In this document: one piece after another, positions 32,954-44,327 of the stretch
Layout: each line of letters opens with the position of its first letter
Position numbering within the stretch: the stretch's first letter is position 1
From: Thereva unica
Lineage: Eukaryota; Arthropoda; Insecta; Diptera; Therevidae
Direction of reading: 5' to 3'
Length of the DNA: 64,000 nt
Assembly: GCA_949987705.1 (NCBI GenBank)
Contig: OX465281.1
Coordinates: 143,950,876-144,014,875, forward strand
Position numbers and translations under genes: made by a program
Notes under the pieces: generated by a model
The model's input: the letters and a program-made list of their open reading frames with translations, nothing else
Told to the model about the DNA's origin: nothing
Database searches by the model: none

Positions 32954-33031
32954 TTCTATGTACGATCAAAACACGCAATGTTTATAAAGATTTTTTTTAG
33001 TTGCAAATGACGGGCTTCAAGTGTTTCACTT

Positions 33032-33051
33032 GAATCTCGCCGGGGCCTCCA
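33032..33051 (-). promoter_or_regulatory. tRNA primer-binding site of the BEL/Pao element
   Basis: Minus-strand TGGAGGCCCCGGCGAGATTC begins 2 bases inside the 5' LTR and starts with TGG, complementary to a tRNA CCA end. The tRNA 3' end it would pair with looks closest to a tRNA-Thr, but the match is from memory and imperfect. Confidence 0.65.
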
Positions 33052-33053
33052 AA

Positions 33054-33662
33054 TATTTAAGGTAAGGCTCTTTTGCCTTAACTGTATCGGTAATCTAGGT
33101 GTTACACCGTGACTACAGAATTGTTGGTTGAATCAGCACATAAACTAATTCAACAGGAGTAAAGGTTTGTTAATGGTTTTAACGAAGTAAAACGCTCAAG
33201 CTTCTTGACTAGAATAAATTTAATTTATGAATTCCGATATTTATATCAAAAATTCTTAAGCTACTTACATTATCGATATATTAAACTACATAAAATCAAA
33301 AGTAGGCAAAATTGGTTTACTCATCAAAATACATGAAATTATTATTGACCCGATCTACTATTGAACAACCTTGATATTCCTCTTAACTCTAGCTGTTCTC
33401 TATTCTGTTAGGTATTAAGCTTAGACTAGGTATTTTTCTTGCCATGTTAGATTTCAAATTATAATATTGTACTCTAAAAGATGTAAGTCTTGTGTACTTC
33501 CTTATGTATAAAATAAATTGAATTGAATTGAATTGAATATTACATCGAGCTCGTGCAAGTAAAAAATTGGCAATTGCAAAAATGTGCAGAATGTGCAAAT
33601 TGAAAATATGTGCAATAAAATTATTTTTATTTCTACATATGGCTAAGCTTAAATATTTAACA
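33054..33662 (-). repeat. BEL/Pao 5' LTR with an internal insertion
   Basis: Same sequence as 27669-28110 except for TG to TA at the outer end of the plus-strand start, a 182-bp insertion (33355-33536) and loss of 14 bases near 33630 between short direct repeats. On the minus strand it begins TGTTAAATATTT and would carry the element promoter. No TATA box was assigned. Confidence 0.88.
33355..33536 (+). mobile_element. SINE or truncated LINE 3' end inside the 5' LTR
   Basis: 182 bp absent from the other LTR, ending AATAAATTGAATTGAATTGA, a pentamer (ATTGA) tail. Because the two LTRs were identical at integration, this insertion post-dates the BEL insertion. No clear target duplication, no ORF, and family unknown. 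Confidence 0.75.
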
Positions 33663-33667
33663 CTGGC

Positions 33668-33799
33668 TATTTTATACAAACCGTAGATCGGCCTCTTCTT
33701 GGTTTCAGTATTGGCCCAATAAAAATTGCCAATCATAGTCAACCATTAATGGGCCAAAGCTTGGCCGTATTTCTAACTCCGGCAACCCCTGCATGGGCG
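33668..33799. repeat. Right end of the CACTA-like transposon
   Basis: Contains ATTGGCCCAATAA, AATGGGCCAAAGC and TTGGCCGTATT, then CAACCCCTGCATGGG. Read as reverse complement this matches the order of blocks at the left end (16738 onward). Its inner part was separated from the rest by the BEL insertion. Confidence 0.6.
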
Positions 33800-33802
33800 A
33801 CG

Positions 33803-36165
33803 ACCTTTGCTTTTCGAACAAGGACACGAATCGGATCATGGAATGTGAGAGCACTGCTTGCTGAGGGACGACGGCTGAATGAAGTCCTCAACGAGATGAA
33901 TCAATATAAAATTAAGATCATGGGACTTAGCGAGACCAGGTGGCCCGATGCGGGTGAACATATCTGCCCAAACGGTGAGTCCTTTTTATATTCTGGCAGA
34001 AACGAAACTGAAAGCCGTAGGAGTGGCGTTGGCGTAATACTCACCAAAGAAGCCAGGTCCAGCCTCAGTTTCTGAGAGGATTATTACCGTGCGCCTGCGT
34101 ACCAGACTAAGTACTAAGGTAGTTAAATGCTATGTTCCAAGAATTATTAAAACAGCAAACCGGTTCTGATGACATAAATATTGAAGAGCTCTGGAGTACG
34201 ACAAAGGGCGCAATATTAACGGCTGCGGAAACGAGCATCGGTTATGTCCAAAAAAACCAGCAACACTGGATATCGGACACAACCTGGCAAATAATAGAAC
34301 GCAGAAGGGTCCTCAAAAATAACGTAAACTCTACAAGCAACCCGAAAGGACGTCATCAACTAGAACGGGAACACTCCCAGTTACATCGGGAGGTAAAAAG
34401 AAATGTCCGGCGTGATAAAAGGCAGCAGATAAATGAGCTCGCAGAAAAAGATTAAAACGCGGCAAACACAGGCAACAGTAAGGTGCTGTACCAAAACACT
34501 AAACAGCTCTCGGGAAAGAACTCTACTAAAAAGCATGCGGTCAAGAAAGCGGATGGAAGACTGCTGTGTAGCGACGAGGAGCAACTCCAAAGATGGAGAG
34601 ATTACTTCTTCGCCGCCCTGAATGATTCACTTTTACAGGAACCTCAGGAAAACAGCATCAATGCACAGCCAATAAAAATCGCCGCACATCCAAGACGGAA
34701 ATAGTAACCCCAATTCATGCGATGACCAATGGTAAAGCAGCTGGAAAAGATTGTACTATTTAAAGCCTCATAGCAGATGCGCTTCAGCCAATCCTGTAAA
34801 TAGCATGGAACACCTGTACCTTTCCGGAGGATTGGACAGAAGGTATCATAGTCGAAATACCAAAAAAGTGGATCTAACAATATGCGACAACTGGAGAGGT
34901 ATCTGTTTATTATCTACTGTGGGCAAAATTTTGTCCCATATATTACTATCTATGATAAGCAAGGCAGTAGACCGAACGCTTAGGAGGCAGTAGGCCGGAT
35001 TCAGGAAGGTCTGCTCCTGTATTGATCATATTAACACCTTGAGAATAATAGTAGAGCAGTCTACTGAATTCCGATCCTATCTTGCTTTCGTAGACTATGA
35101 GAAAGCGTTCGACTCGGTTAATAGGAGCTTTATATGGCTGGCACTACGGCGACGTGGACTGCCCGATAAAATAATAGAATTGATAAAAGCCCTATATAAC
35201 AATTCAAAATGCATATTGGAAAACTATCCGACAGCTTTCAGGTGAGCGAGTACAACAAGGATGCCTACTTTCGTCATTACCTACTATTTCTTATAGTAAT
35301 AAATGACATCTTTGTCTGCGCTCTAGATAGTAGAACAGGCGGCATACAATGGGGTTTGCTAGACCGCCTTAAGGATCTCAACTACGCCGATGATATCTGT
35401 TTGCTGGCCCACAGACACCAGGACCTGAAAAACAAATGTTAAGAAATTTGGCAACAGAAAGTAGTCCAGCAGGCTCAAGGCTAATTCCGAATAGAACAAA
35501 AGAAATGCGGATAAATGCAACCACAATTGAACGGACAGCACTGAATAACCGTGACGTGGAAAATTCTGCTACCTCGGTAGCATCATTACCGAAAATAGTG
35601 GGGCAGAAGAAGACGTCAGTTCCAGAATAAATAAAGCACGAGGCGCTTATGAATGCCTGTTTTACATATGAAGATCAACGGAGATCTCAACTAACAGAAA
35701 TTGCGGGTGTTCAACTCCAACGTTAAGGCAGTTCTTTTGTACGGTTGCGAAACATGGAAAGTCACCCAATTCATCACAGGGCGCCCACAAGTTTTTATCA
35801 ACAGATGCCAGCGTCGTATCCTAAAAATCCGCTGGCAAGATAGAATTTCAAACGAAGAACTTTCTCGCCAAGAAAGGAAAGACGACCAAATCAGGCGATG
35901 GAAATGGAATTGGGTTGGCCACACTTTGCGACGCGAAAACGAAAATCTAGCCAATTAATCCGCAAGGATCCCGTCGAGTAGGAAGACCTAGAACAATGTG
36001 GAGGAAAACCCTACTAGCAGAAGCCGCAACAACTGGGAGATCCTAGTAGGAGCTGAGAGCTGTCGCGCAAAACAGAGTCAGCTGGAGAGCAACTGTTGCC
36101 GCCCTATGTCCCGTGAGGGATTAAAGGAGCTTAAAGAAGAAGAAGACTCTGCAAAAACTGCTCGT
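33803..36165 (+). pseudogene. RTE-like LINE: endonuclease and reverse transcriptase remains, 3' end
   Basis: Fragments follow LINE order: endonuclease start (RIGSWNVRALLAEGRRLNEV, KIMGLSETRWPDAGEH) to 34073, where a stop and an internal deletion remove most of that domain. Next is a linker (AILTAAETSIGYVQKNQQHW) and RT blocks LAFVDYEKAFDSVNRSFIW near 35090 and LNYADDICLLAHRHQDLKNK near 35380. Then come the downstream region (LLYGCETWKVT, NRCQRRILKIRWQDRISNEE) and the CCCTATGTCCCGTGAGG terminus near 36110 with an AAGAAGAAG tail. Multiple frameshifts make it a dead copy. Its first codons lie at 16723-16737, on the other side of the CACTA-like insertion. Confidence 0.85.
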
Positions 36166-36989
36166 GTGACAAAAATCATTTGTATTAGTTTCAGTTAGTG
36201 TCAAGTTAAACCCCTGCCTTCTGGACTATAATGACTGTCAACGGTAAATCTTTTATCTGCACGTATTTTGGCCAGTATGAGAATAATTAAGAAAGTCTTG
36301 CCAGTGCCTCCTGGTGGGCATTAAAAATTCAACCGTTTTGACACAGATGATGGCGCGTTTGCTGACTTATTTTCATTGTTTAACTTTGGTTCATTGTCTT
36401 CCACACAATCTCTTTTAAGACTCATATATTATACGTGGAGATGGCAAACCATAATGATGCCTAGCATTTCCGCGAATTGAAAGAACAATGCAGACAGCAT
36501 TTCATCCGCGTTCCTTCGATTCCCGAGTCTTCTTTTCGGTCTGATCCGATAGTCGAATCAGAGTTAAAAAGTAGCTTAAACGCATAAGAAAATACTGAAT
36601 AATGCTGTGAAGGTCCTACTATCGGATTAGCAATTAGCCGAAGTTAGTCCGGACAAACAGACAGACAGAGTCAGACACAGACGTACAGAAAAAAATTTAA
36701 AAAATACTTGATTTTGTTTTAATAACACTAAAATAGATATTTGAGCTTACAGAATGACAATTAAATCGCACTCCATTTTCATTAATGTTGAAGTTTGACA
36801 CTCCAATTTCATTAATGTAGAAGTTGAGATATGGTAGCCTGCGCTTCTGCCTTTTTACGCTATAGATATTACAACAAATTGAACCCGAAAATTTTCCTTT
36901 TATTAGAAGATCCTTCAAATTCTTGGGGTTTTGTGTAAAAACGCTTGCAACGATATCAGAAATAGTCCAGTCAAATTAGAGGTTTGACT
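36166..36989. other. AT-rich stretch, nothing recognised
   Basis: Short simple-sequence runs only, including CAGACAGACAGAGTCAGACA near 36659. No gene or element recognised. Confidence 0.4.
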
Positions 36990-38950
36990 GGAAGATAATT
37001 CGGAAGTTGCTGAAAATTGGAACAGCCCTTAAAAACATTATTATACATAAGCTGTAGAGACTGCCACGCGATTGGACGACTGCAAACTTTTTTATTCAAG
37101 GTCAAAGGGTCAAAATATCAGTTTTTTGCAAATATATGCTAAACCGTACGTCTTATCAGAAAATTGTGTTTACAACGTTTGTAGATTAGGCGATTATCTA
37201 CCAAAAGATATATTATACATTTCCTCGTAGGAATTGCCATTTCTGAGATATTGTCGTTTTAATAAGTTAAAATACTCATATTCTATTATTCCCGACTTGT
37301 AAAGGTCATCAGAAGTTTAATAAATCCTTTGTTGGACTACGCGGCTAATATTTTCAGGGGTGATTCCTGGATATGTTTGGAGAAAAAAATTGTTCTACAG
37401 AGGGCGGCTATCTCCACTATCCACTAAGATACAGGGTGATTAGGGGGAAATTTTGTTTTTTTTTTAAATTTACTGAAATTTGAATAACTCCTAAAGTCTT
37501 CTTCTTCTTCTTTGATCCGTTAGCTGGCGGTCCGAGCGGGACGTCCCCGCAACGGATACGCTGCTGTCGGTGCCGCTGGGTCCCGAACTCTATTCACTCC
37601 TAAAGTAATTATCGTAAAGTAGCCTAATTAGGATCATCTTTTAGGTAAATGTGTATTCTTTTATTTGCTATAAAGCACAGCAACCAAAGTGTTTATTTTG
37701 GGTAATTTTGTAGGTAGTAGTAGTAGTAGTTTTATCGTGAACAATTAAAAAGTTACTCGTCTTTCAACTGCGGCATAGTAGCATTGGTTTGAGCCTACAT
37801 ATTTTTTGAGCGGAGTGACTCAGGTTGCTGTGCTTTATACCAAACAAAAGAATACACATTTACCTAAAACATGAGCCTAATTAGGCTACTTTATGATAAT
37901 TACTTTAGGAGTTATTCAAATTTCAGTAAACGACCCCGCAAACTTTCTATGGAAAAACGGTCTCCGTCAAATCACTTGATATTGTGATATTAGATTCTTC
38001 GTACCCTTCTGATGAAAAGTCATCACGGGCACGAAGCACGAAACCTGAAATTTTTAGTCCAAAATGCCCTTTGAAAACTTCGACTTCGGCCGAAAATCAA
38101 TTTTTTATGTTTGACTGATACTGATCTTTCAACTAAAGAATCACAAAATAATCGCTATCACATGTTAGTACGCAAACATTTATAACGATAGCAATGTCCC
38201 TTTGCAAAAATTGAATTTTGAAAAAAAAAAAAAAATAATAATAATAATAATTACTACTTTTTTATGCAAAACAGTGATTGTGTGTTGTTGAAATACGATA
38301 TTTAATGCATTCAAGCGACAATTTGATGGAAAATAATAAAAAAAGGGCATTTTGGACTAAAAATTTCAGGTTTCGTGCTTCGTGCCCGTGATGACTTTTC
38401 ATCAGAAGGGTACGAAGAATCTATCAAGTGATTTGACGGAGACCGTTTTTCCATTGAAAGTTTGCGGGGTCCTTTAAAAAAAATAAAATTTTTTCCCTAA
38501 TCACCCTGTACCTTAGTGGATAGTGGAGATAGCCGCCCTCTGTAGAACAATTTTTTTCTCCAAACATATCCAGGAATCACCCCTGAAAATATTAGCCGCG
38601 TAGTCCAACAAAGGATTTATTAAACTTCTGATGACCTTTACAAGTCGGGAATGATAGAATATGAGTATTTTAACTTATTAAAACGACAATATCTCAGAAA
38701 TGGCAATTCCTACGAGGAAATGTATGATAGATTTTTTTGTAGATAATCGCCCAATCTACAAACGTTGTAAACACAATTTTCTGATAAGACGTACGGTTTA
38801 GCATATATTTGCAAAAAACTGATATTTTGACCCTTCGACCTTGAATAAAAAAGTTTGCAGTCGTCCAATCGCGTGGCAGTCTCTACAGCTTATGTATAAT
38901 AATGTTTTTAAGGGCTGTTCCAATTTTCAGCAACTTCCGAATTATCTTCC
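36990..38950. mobile_element. 2-kb foldback with ~470-bp arms and two internal hairpins
   Basis: Outer arms 36990-37458 and 38484-38950 are inverted copies with few differences (GGAAGATAATTCGG against CCGAATTATCTTCC at the tips). Between them lie two further inverted repeats side by side. Hairpin 1 (37469-37930) has 108-bp arms, allowing for one insertion. Hairpin 2 (37933-38472) has arms of about 130-145 bp ending at GCCCTTTGAAAA and AAAAGGGCAT. No protein is encoded. The right arm carries TGATAGATTTTTTTGTAG where the left has AAAAGATATATTATAC, showing independent drift. No clear target duplication. Confidence 0.88.
37498..37595 (-). mobile_element. 98-bp LINE/SINE tail inserted in a foldback arm, 11-bp target duplication
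   Basis: ACTCCTAAAGT at 37487-37497 is repeated at 37596-37606. The 98 bases between are absent from the paired arm of hairpin 1. Read on the minus strand the insert ends GGATCAAAGAAGAAGAAG, an AAG-type tail like the RTE-like LINE tail at 36130. The GC-rich body (CGGACCGCCAGCTAACGG) has no other copy here. Confidence 0.88.
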
Positions 38951-41243
38951 AATTATGGCGTTTTTTCGTCTATTTTGATGCGTCTTGAAGAAGTTTTAAT
39001 TCTCCATTCTGAATGTTGTCTGACTAGTTCTTATAAAAAACAGTCTCTCTCTATGCATAGGCACCTATCAAATTCTGATTAAATAATTGTCTGTAATTTT
39101 CTTGAACCATAATTCCATAAAATTAGAACTGCAATTAATTGTATTAAAAGTGGGATTAACTTGATATATCAGTGTACTGAAAGAACGCATCTTTCGAAAA
39201 AGTGTTTGATTCTATATTTTTATCAAGGCAAGCGGTAGTTTGCCGAGTTCGTAAGGGCAAACAGCTAAAGCCTTATTTACGCCTAAACATGGAAAACAAG
39301 GTGTTTTTTTTTTATAAAATTATGCGATTTATCACCTTTTAATAAGCAATGTAAGTAATTTTTCATTTGTAACCGATAACCACAATATATAAATAATTTA
39401 TTATTCCATTAGTTTTAGCTTTTTCAAAAAAAAAGCTTATACAGAGGCTCTGTCCGTCTGTCCGTCTGTCCGTCTGAAGCCTACTTTCATCTCTGAAAGT
39501 ACTGCAGATACAGACTTGGGAAATATCTCAAAATGTAGCTCTTGGTCAAAAGACCAAAAACTGAGAAAATGGTCTGGAAATTTCAACCAGAAGTATATTT
39601 AAACAACAAAAAAGAGCCTTTAAAGAAAATATTGTGACTAATTTTTGTGTTCTAAGGCTTATAACTTCTTAATTATTCATTTTACCACAAAATAATAAAT
39701 TGTAGATTATTTAATTCTAAACAAAAAGTGTCCTTGCAAATTTCCGGTAAGATGTGCCGTTTCGGAGATATAGTGGAAAACCCATTTGCATACGTTTTCC
39801 AAGATGGCGGCCAAATGGGGGGGGGGGTTCGAATCCCGAAAACTCAAACTTAAGCTCACCCTGACCCCCCCTACACATCCCAAAAATAAAACCTTGTCCT
39901 GCATTTTTGCAATGTTAAAGTACCATTTCCATGGACTATAAAGGGCTAGGGAAACTCCCTCGTCCGTGGGGCTGCGAGTTCGATCCTTCGGGTCGCGGTG
40001 CTTTTTTTTCGTCATAATAATTTTTTTTAATTTCCTTCGGGGATTTTGTTTCATATGAAACAAGTTTTTGACATGAATACGTCTCTAAATTTGCTTCCAG
40101 AACAAAAACCGATGATAACGAAATTATGGCATATAGTTTTTATTTGCTGCTCAAAAACTATTGTTTATATTGAATAAAGAAATATACCATGACGTGTGTG
40201 AAGAATCAAAGAATTTTATTGTTTACATTTGATTTCCTTTTTTTAAGCTATGATGATTATATTGTAGTGTTTGTTAAATACTTTGTTAAGTTTTAGATTA
40301 CGCAGTCTCACAACTTATAACCTACATAAGCCTTTAACAAAAACTTTTCAAGATTAATTATATATAGCGTTGGTCAGTGTGATACTTATGAATCTCCATG
40401 GCCAAACTAGGGTGCGGTAAGCCGAATTTTTAACAATAAGACATGTATGTTTAAGTAAAATAATACACCTAATTCTGTTGTGCAAAGTGCACCACATTAG
40501 ATTTTCCTCCAATCCAAAGAAAAATGTTTATATCCGTTTTCTATAGTGTTTACATGTGTGATGTGTTTTTTTTTTTTTTTTTTTTTTCAATTATACACAT
40601 TCGAATTATTGGCCTCCATTCCCAGATCCGGCGGCTTGGAAGTGAGTGCGGATCAATCTCCACTTAATATATTGTCATCCAATCTGAAGTGTTATTCAAC
40701 AGAAAGAATACCATGAAAAAGCGTAATTAGTGGCTAGTCTCTAGGCACAACATCCCACTAGTTTTTTCCTATCATTCTTCGTTTTCTTTATTTTTACATT
40801 TTTTACATTTCGAAACGAACTTTTTTGTTCTCCTTCAGTCTAAAAAAGTGGGTACTCAAAATTATTCTATGAGATGGCGCTATAAGCTGTTTCAATTGCT
40901 CAATAAAGGAGATGTTGCTACTAGTTAGTCGAAAAGTGTTTACTCGCACTATTGATGCCAGATGGCATTAGATGATTAACAAAATGTGTTCATATAAAAG
41001 TGCTTAGTCGCAACTATGGGGTCAGATTGCGTTAGGTACTATAAAAAACATATGTAGTTCACAGTACAGATGTACAGTTAATTTTTTAAAGACCGACTAC
41101 TACTTTTGCATAGTTCGTAATTGTACTTCATTTCTATAAATGTGACATTTTCGTTATAAGTTAGTCGAATCCAGCACTGTTAATGTCAGATAGCATTCCC
41201 TATCATTTCGATGATTAAAAAAAACGTTCATATTAAACTGGTA
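38951..41243. other. AT-rich stretch with minor repeats
   Basis: A GTCCGTCT tetranucleotide-type run lies near 39446-39476. A GGTTCGAATCC word at about 39826 and GAGTTCGATCC at about 39977 resemble polymerase III B boxes, but no tRNA folds around them. At 40920-41015 and 41160-41240 are two diverged copies of a block reading GTTAGTCGAA, GCACTNTTNATG, GATGATTA and GTTCATAT, which also flanks the far side of the satellite that follows. No gene seen. Confidence 0.45.
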
Positions 41244-44240
41244 GGAGTCTCAAGAGGACGGATTACCATTTCTTCACGACTCTATAGCCAAGGGTATCAA
41301 TTGAAAGGGTACTATAAGTAAAATACCATAGGCGATATAGTATACTCAATATATGGATAGGATCCAGGGCGGTCATCTCAAGAGGACGGATTACCACTTT
41401 CTTCACAACCCCCTCCACAAGCGTATCAAATGAGAGGGAATGATAAGTAGAATACAATAAGCATTATAGTATACTCAATAAATAGTTAGATCCACTGCGG
41501 CCATTTCAAGAGGACACATTACCATTTTCTTCACCAACCCCTCGACATGGGTATCAAATGAAAGGGTATAATAAGTAGAATACAATAAGCTATGTCGTAA
41601 AATCCATATCGGCGGTATCAATAGGGCGGATTACCACTTCTTCACCACCCCCTCATGATGGGTATCAATTGAAAGGGTATCTTAAGTAGAATACTATAAG
41701 CGATATAGTATACTCAATATATGGTTAGATCCATGGCGGTCATCTCACGAGAGCGGACTACCTTTTTCTTCACAGCCCCTTAGACATGGGTATCAAATGA
41801 AATGGAATGATAAGTAGAATACAATAAGCAATATAGTATACTCAATAAATAGTTAGATCCACCGCGGCCATCTCAAGAGGACGCATTATCATTTTCTTCA
41901 CCACCCCCTTGACATGGGTGTCAAATGAAAGGGTATGATAAGTAGAATACAATAAACTATGTCGTAAAATTCATATCAGCGGTCTCAAGAGGAGGGATTA
42001 CCACTTCTACACTACCCTCTCAACATTTGTATCAATTGAAAGGGTATCATAAGTAGAATACCATAAGCGATATGGTATACTCAATATATGGTTAGATCCA
42101 TGGCGGTCATCTCAAGAGGGCGGATTACCATTTTCTTTACAACCCCCTCGACATGGGTATCAAATGAAATGGAATGATAAGTAGAATACTATAAGCAATA
42201 TAGTATACTCAATAAATATTTAGATCCACCGCGGCCATCTCAAGAGGACGCATTATCATTTTCTTCACCACCCCCTCGACATGGGTATCAAACGAAAGGG
42301 TATGATAAGTAGAATACAATAAACTATGTCGTAAAATCCATACTGGCGGTCTCAAGAAGGGGGATTACCACTTCTTCACCACCCTTTCAACATGGGTATC
42401 AATTGAAAGGGGATCATAAGTAGAATACCATAAGCGATATGGTACACTCAATATATGGTTACATCCATGGCGGTCATCTCAAGAGGGCGGATTACCATTT
42501 TCTTTACAACCCCCTCGACATGGGTATCAAATGAAATGGAATGATAAGTAGAATACAATAAGCAATATAGTATACTCAATAAATAGTTAGATCCACCGCG
42601 GCCATCTCAAGAGGACGCATTATCATTTTCTTCACCACCCCCTCGACATGGGTATCAAATGAAAGGGTATAATAAGTAGAATACAATAAGCTATGTCGTA
42701 AAATCCATATCGGCGGTATCAATAGAGCGGATTACCACTTCTTCACCACCCCCTCATGATGGGTATCAATTGAAAGGGTATCTTAAGTAGAATACTATAA
42801 GCGATATAGTATACTCAATATATGGTTAGATCCATGGCGGTCATCTCACGAGAGCGGACTACCTTTTTCTTCACAGCCCCTTAGACATGGGTATCAAATG
42901 AAATGGAATGATAAGTAGAATACAATAAGCAATATAGTATACTCAATAAATAGTTAGATCCACCGCGGCCATCTCAAGAGGACGCATTACCATTTTCTTC
43001 ACCACCCCCTCGACATGGGTATCAAATGAAAGGGTATGATAAGTAGAATACAATAAGCTATGTCGTAAAATCCATATCGGCGGTCTTAAGAGGGCGGACT
43101 ACCACTTCTTCACCACCCACTCAACACGGGTATCAATTGAAAGGGTATCATGAGTAGAATTCCAGAAGCGATATAGTATACTCAATGTATGGTTAGATCC
43201 ACGGCGGTCATCTGAAGAGGGTGGATTACCGTTTTCTTCACAACCCCTTCGACATGGGTATCAAATGAAAGGGAATGATAAGTAGAATACAATAAGCAAT
43301 TTAGTATACTCAATAAATAGTTAGATCCACCGCGGCTATCTCAAGAGGACGCATTACCATTTTCTTCAACACCCCCTCGACATCGGTATCAAATGAAACG
43401 GTATGATAAGTAGAATACAATAAATTATGTCGTAAAATTCATATCGGCGGTTTCAAGAGGGCGGACTACCACTTCTTCACCACCCGCTCAACATGGATAC
43501 CAATTGAAAGGGTATCATAAGTAGAATACCATAAGCGATATATTATACTAGATCCATAGCGGTCATCTCAAGAGGGCTTATTACAATTTTCCTTACAACC
43601 TCCTCGACATGGGTATCAAATGAAAGGGAATGATAAGTAGAATACAATAAGCAATATAGTATTACTTAATATATATTTAGATCCACGGCGGCCGTCTCAA
43701 GAGGACGGATTACCATTTTCTTCAGCACCCCCTCGACATAGGTATCAAATGAAAGGGTATGATAAGTAGAACACAATAAGCTGTGCTCGTAAAATCCAAG
43801 GCGACCTTCTCAAGAGGGCAGATTACCATTTCTTCATCGCCCCCTCAACATGGGTGTCAATTGAAAAGGTATCATAAGTAGAATACCATAAGCGATGTAG
43901 TATTCTCAATCTATGGTTAGATCCATGGCGGTCATCTCAAGAGGGCAGATTACCATTTCTTCACCGCCCCCTCGACATGGGTATCAATTACAAGGGTATC
44001 ATAAGTAGAATACCGTAAGCGATATAGTATACTCCATATATGGAGATCCATGGCGGCCGACTCAAGGAGCGGATTACCATTTCTACACCACTCCTCGACA
44101 TTTGTAGCATTTGAAAGGGTATCATAAGTAGAATACCATAAGCGATATAGAGCGGATTACCATTTTATTCGCAACCCTCTCGACATGGGTATCAAATGAA
44201 AGGGTATCATAAGTAAAAAACAATTAACAATATAGTATAT
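41244..44240. repeat. Satellite array, 367-bp higher-order repeat of three ~122-bp subunits
   Basis: About 25 subunits share the core GGGTATCAAATGAAAGGGTA, then ATAAGTAGAATAC. A variant subunit with GTCGTAAAATCCATA recurs at 41594, 41961, 42328, 42695, 43062 and 43429, exactly 367 bases apart each time, and at about 43786 with a deletion. Subunits within a period differ more than equivalent subunits of successive periods, the mark of a higher-order repeat. After about 43800 the pattern breaks into irregular monomers. No coding role; the short ORFs simply follow the repeat. Confidence 0.95.
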
Positions 44241-44327
44241 CCTCAATATATCGTTACTAGTTATTCGATAAATTTTTACTCGCACTGTTGTCTGGCATCA
44301 TCTGGCCATTCGATGATTAGAAAAAAA

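Larger units (their letters stand above)
27669..33662 (-). mobile_element. BEL/Pao LTR retrotransposon, internally deleted, with env-like region
   Basis: Two LTRs (27669-28110 and 33054-33662) enclose gag and a pol/env frame on the minus strand. The 5-bp sequence CTGGC flanks both sides (27664-27668 and 33663-33667), the duplication length expected for BEL/Pao. A primer-binding site sits 2 bases inside the 5' LTR and a purine tract (GCGGGGAGAA) abuts the 3' LTR. Gag is joined to the RNase H end of pol near 31710, so protease and nearly all of RT are missing. By eye the LTRs differ by one substitution, a 14-bp deletion and one insertion, so integration is recent. Confidence 0.92.
16738..33799 (-). 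mobile_element. CACTA-like (tnp2-type) DNA transposon with nested insertions
   Basis: The ends are inverted: CCCATGCAAGGTTG at 16738 mirrors CAACCCCTGCATGGG ending at 33797, followed by imperfectly inverted GGCCCATTA-type blocks. It sits inside the ORF of an RTE-like LINE with a short duplication (ACG or ACGA, not resolvable). Minus-strand genes are a tnp2-like transposase (26195 to about 19419, interrupted) and a spliced DUF4806-type gene (19097-17350). Removing four later insertions (20793-25491, 26350-26779, 26901-27560, 27669-33662) and their duplications leaves about 5.3 kb. Canonical CACT(A/G) termini are absent at the junction, so the superfamily rests on the transposase, not the ends. 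Confidence 0.7.

Noticed and set aside
36697..36918. 73-codon minus-strand frame
   Set aside because: Low-complexity AT-rich frame with no motif and no conservation elsewhere in the window.
39815..40020. GGTTCGAATCC and GAGTTCGATCC as B boxes of a tRNA or tRNA-derived SINE
   Set aside because: No A box at a suitable distance and no cloverleaf can be formed around either word.
41244..44240. Regular repeats considered as a CRISPR array
   Set aside because: Units are ~122 bp with no unique spacers, form a 367-bp higher-order period, and lie in a eukaryotic transposon-rich context.
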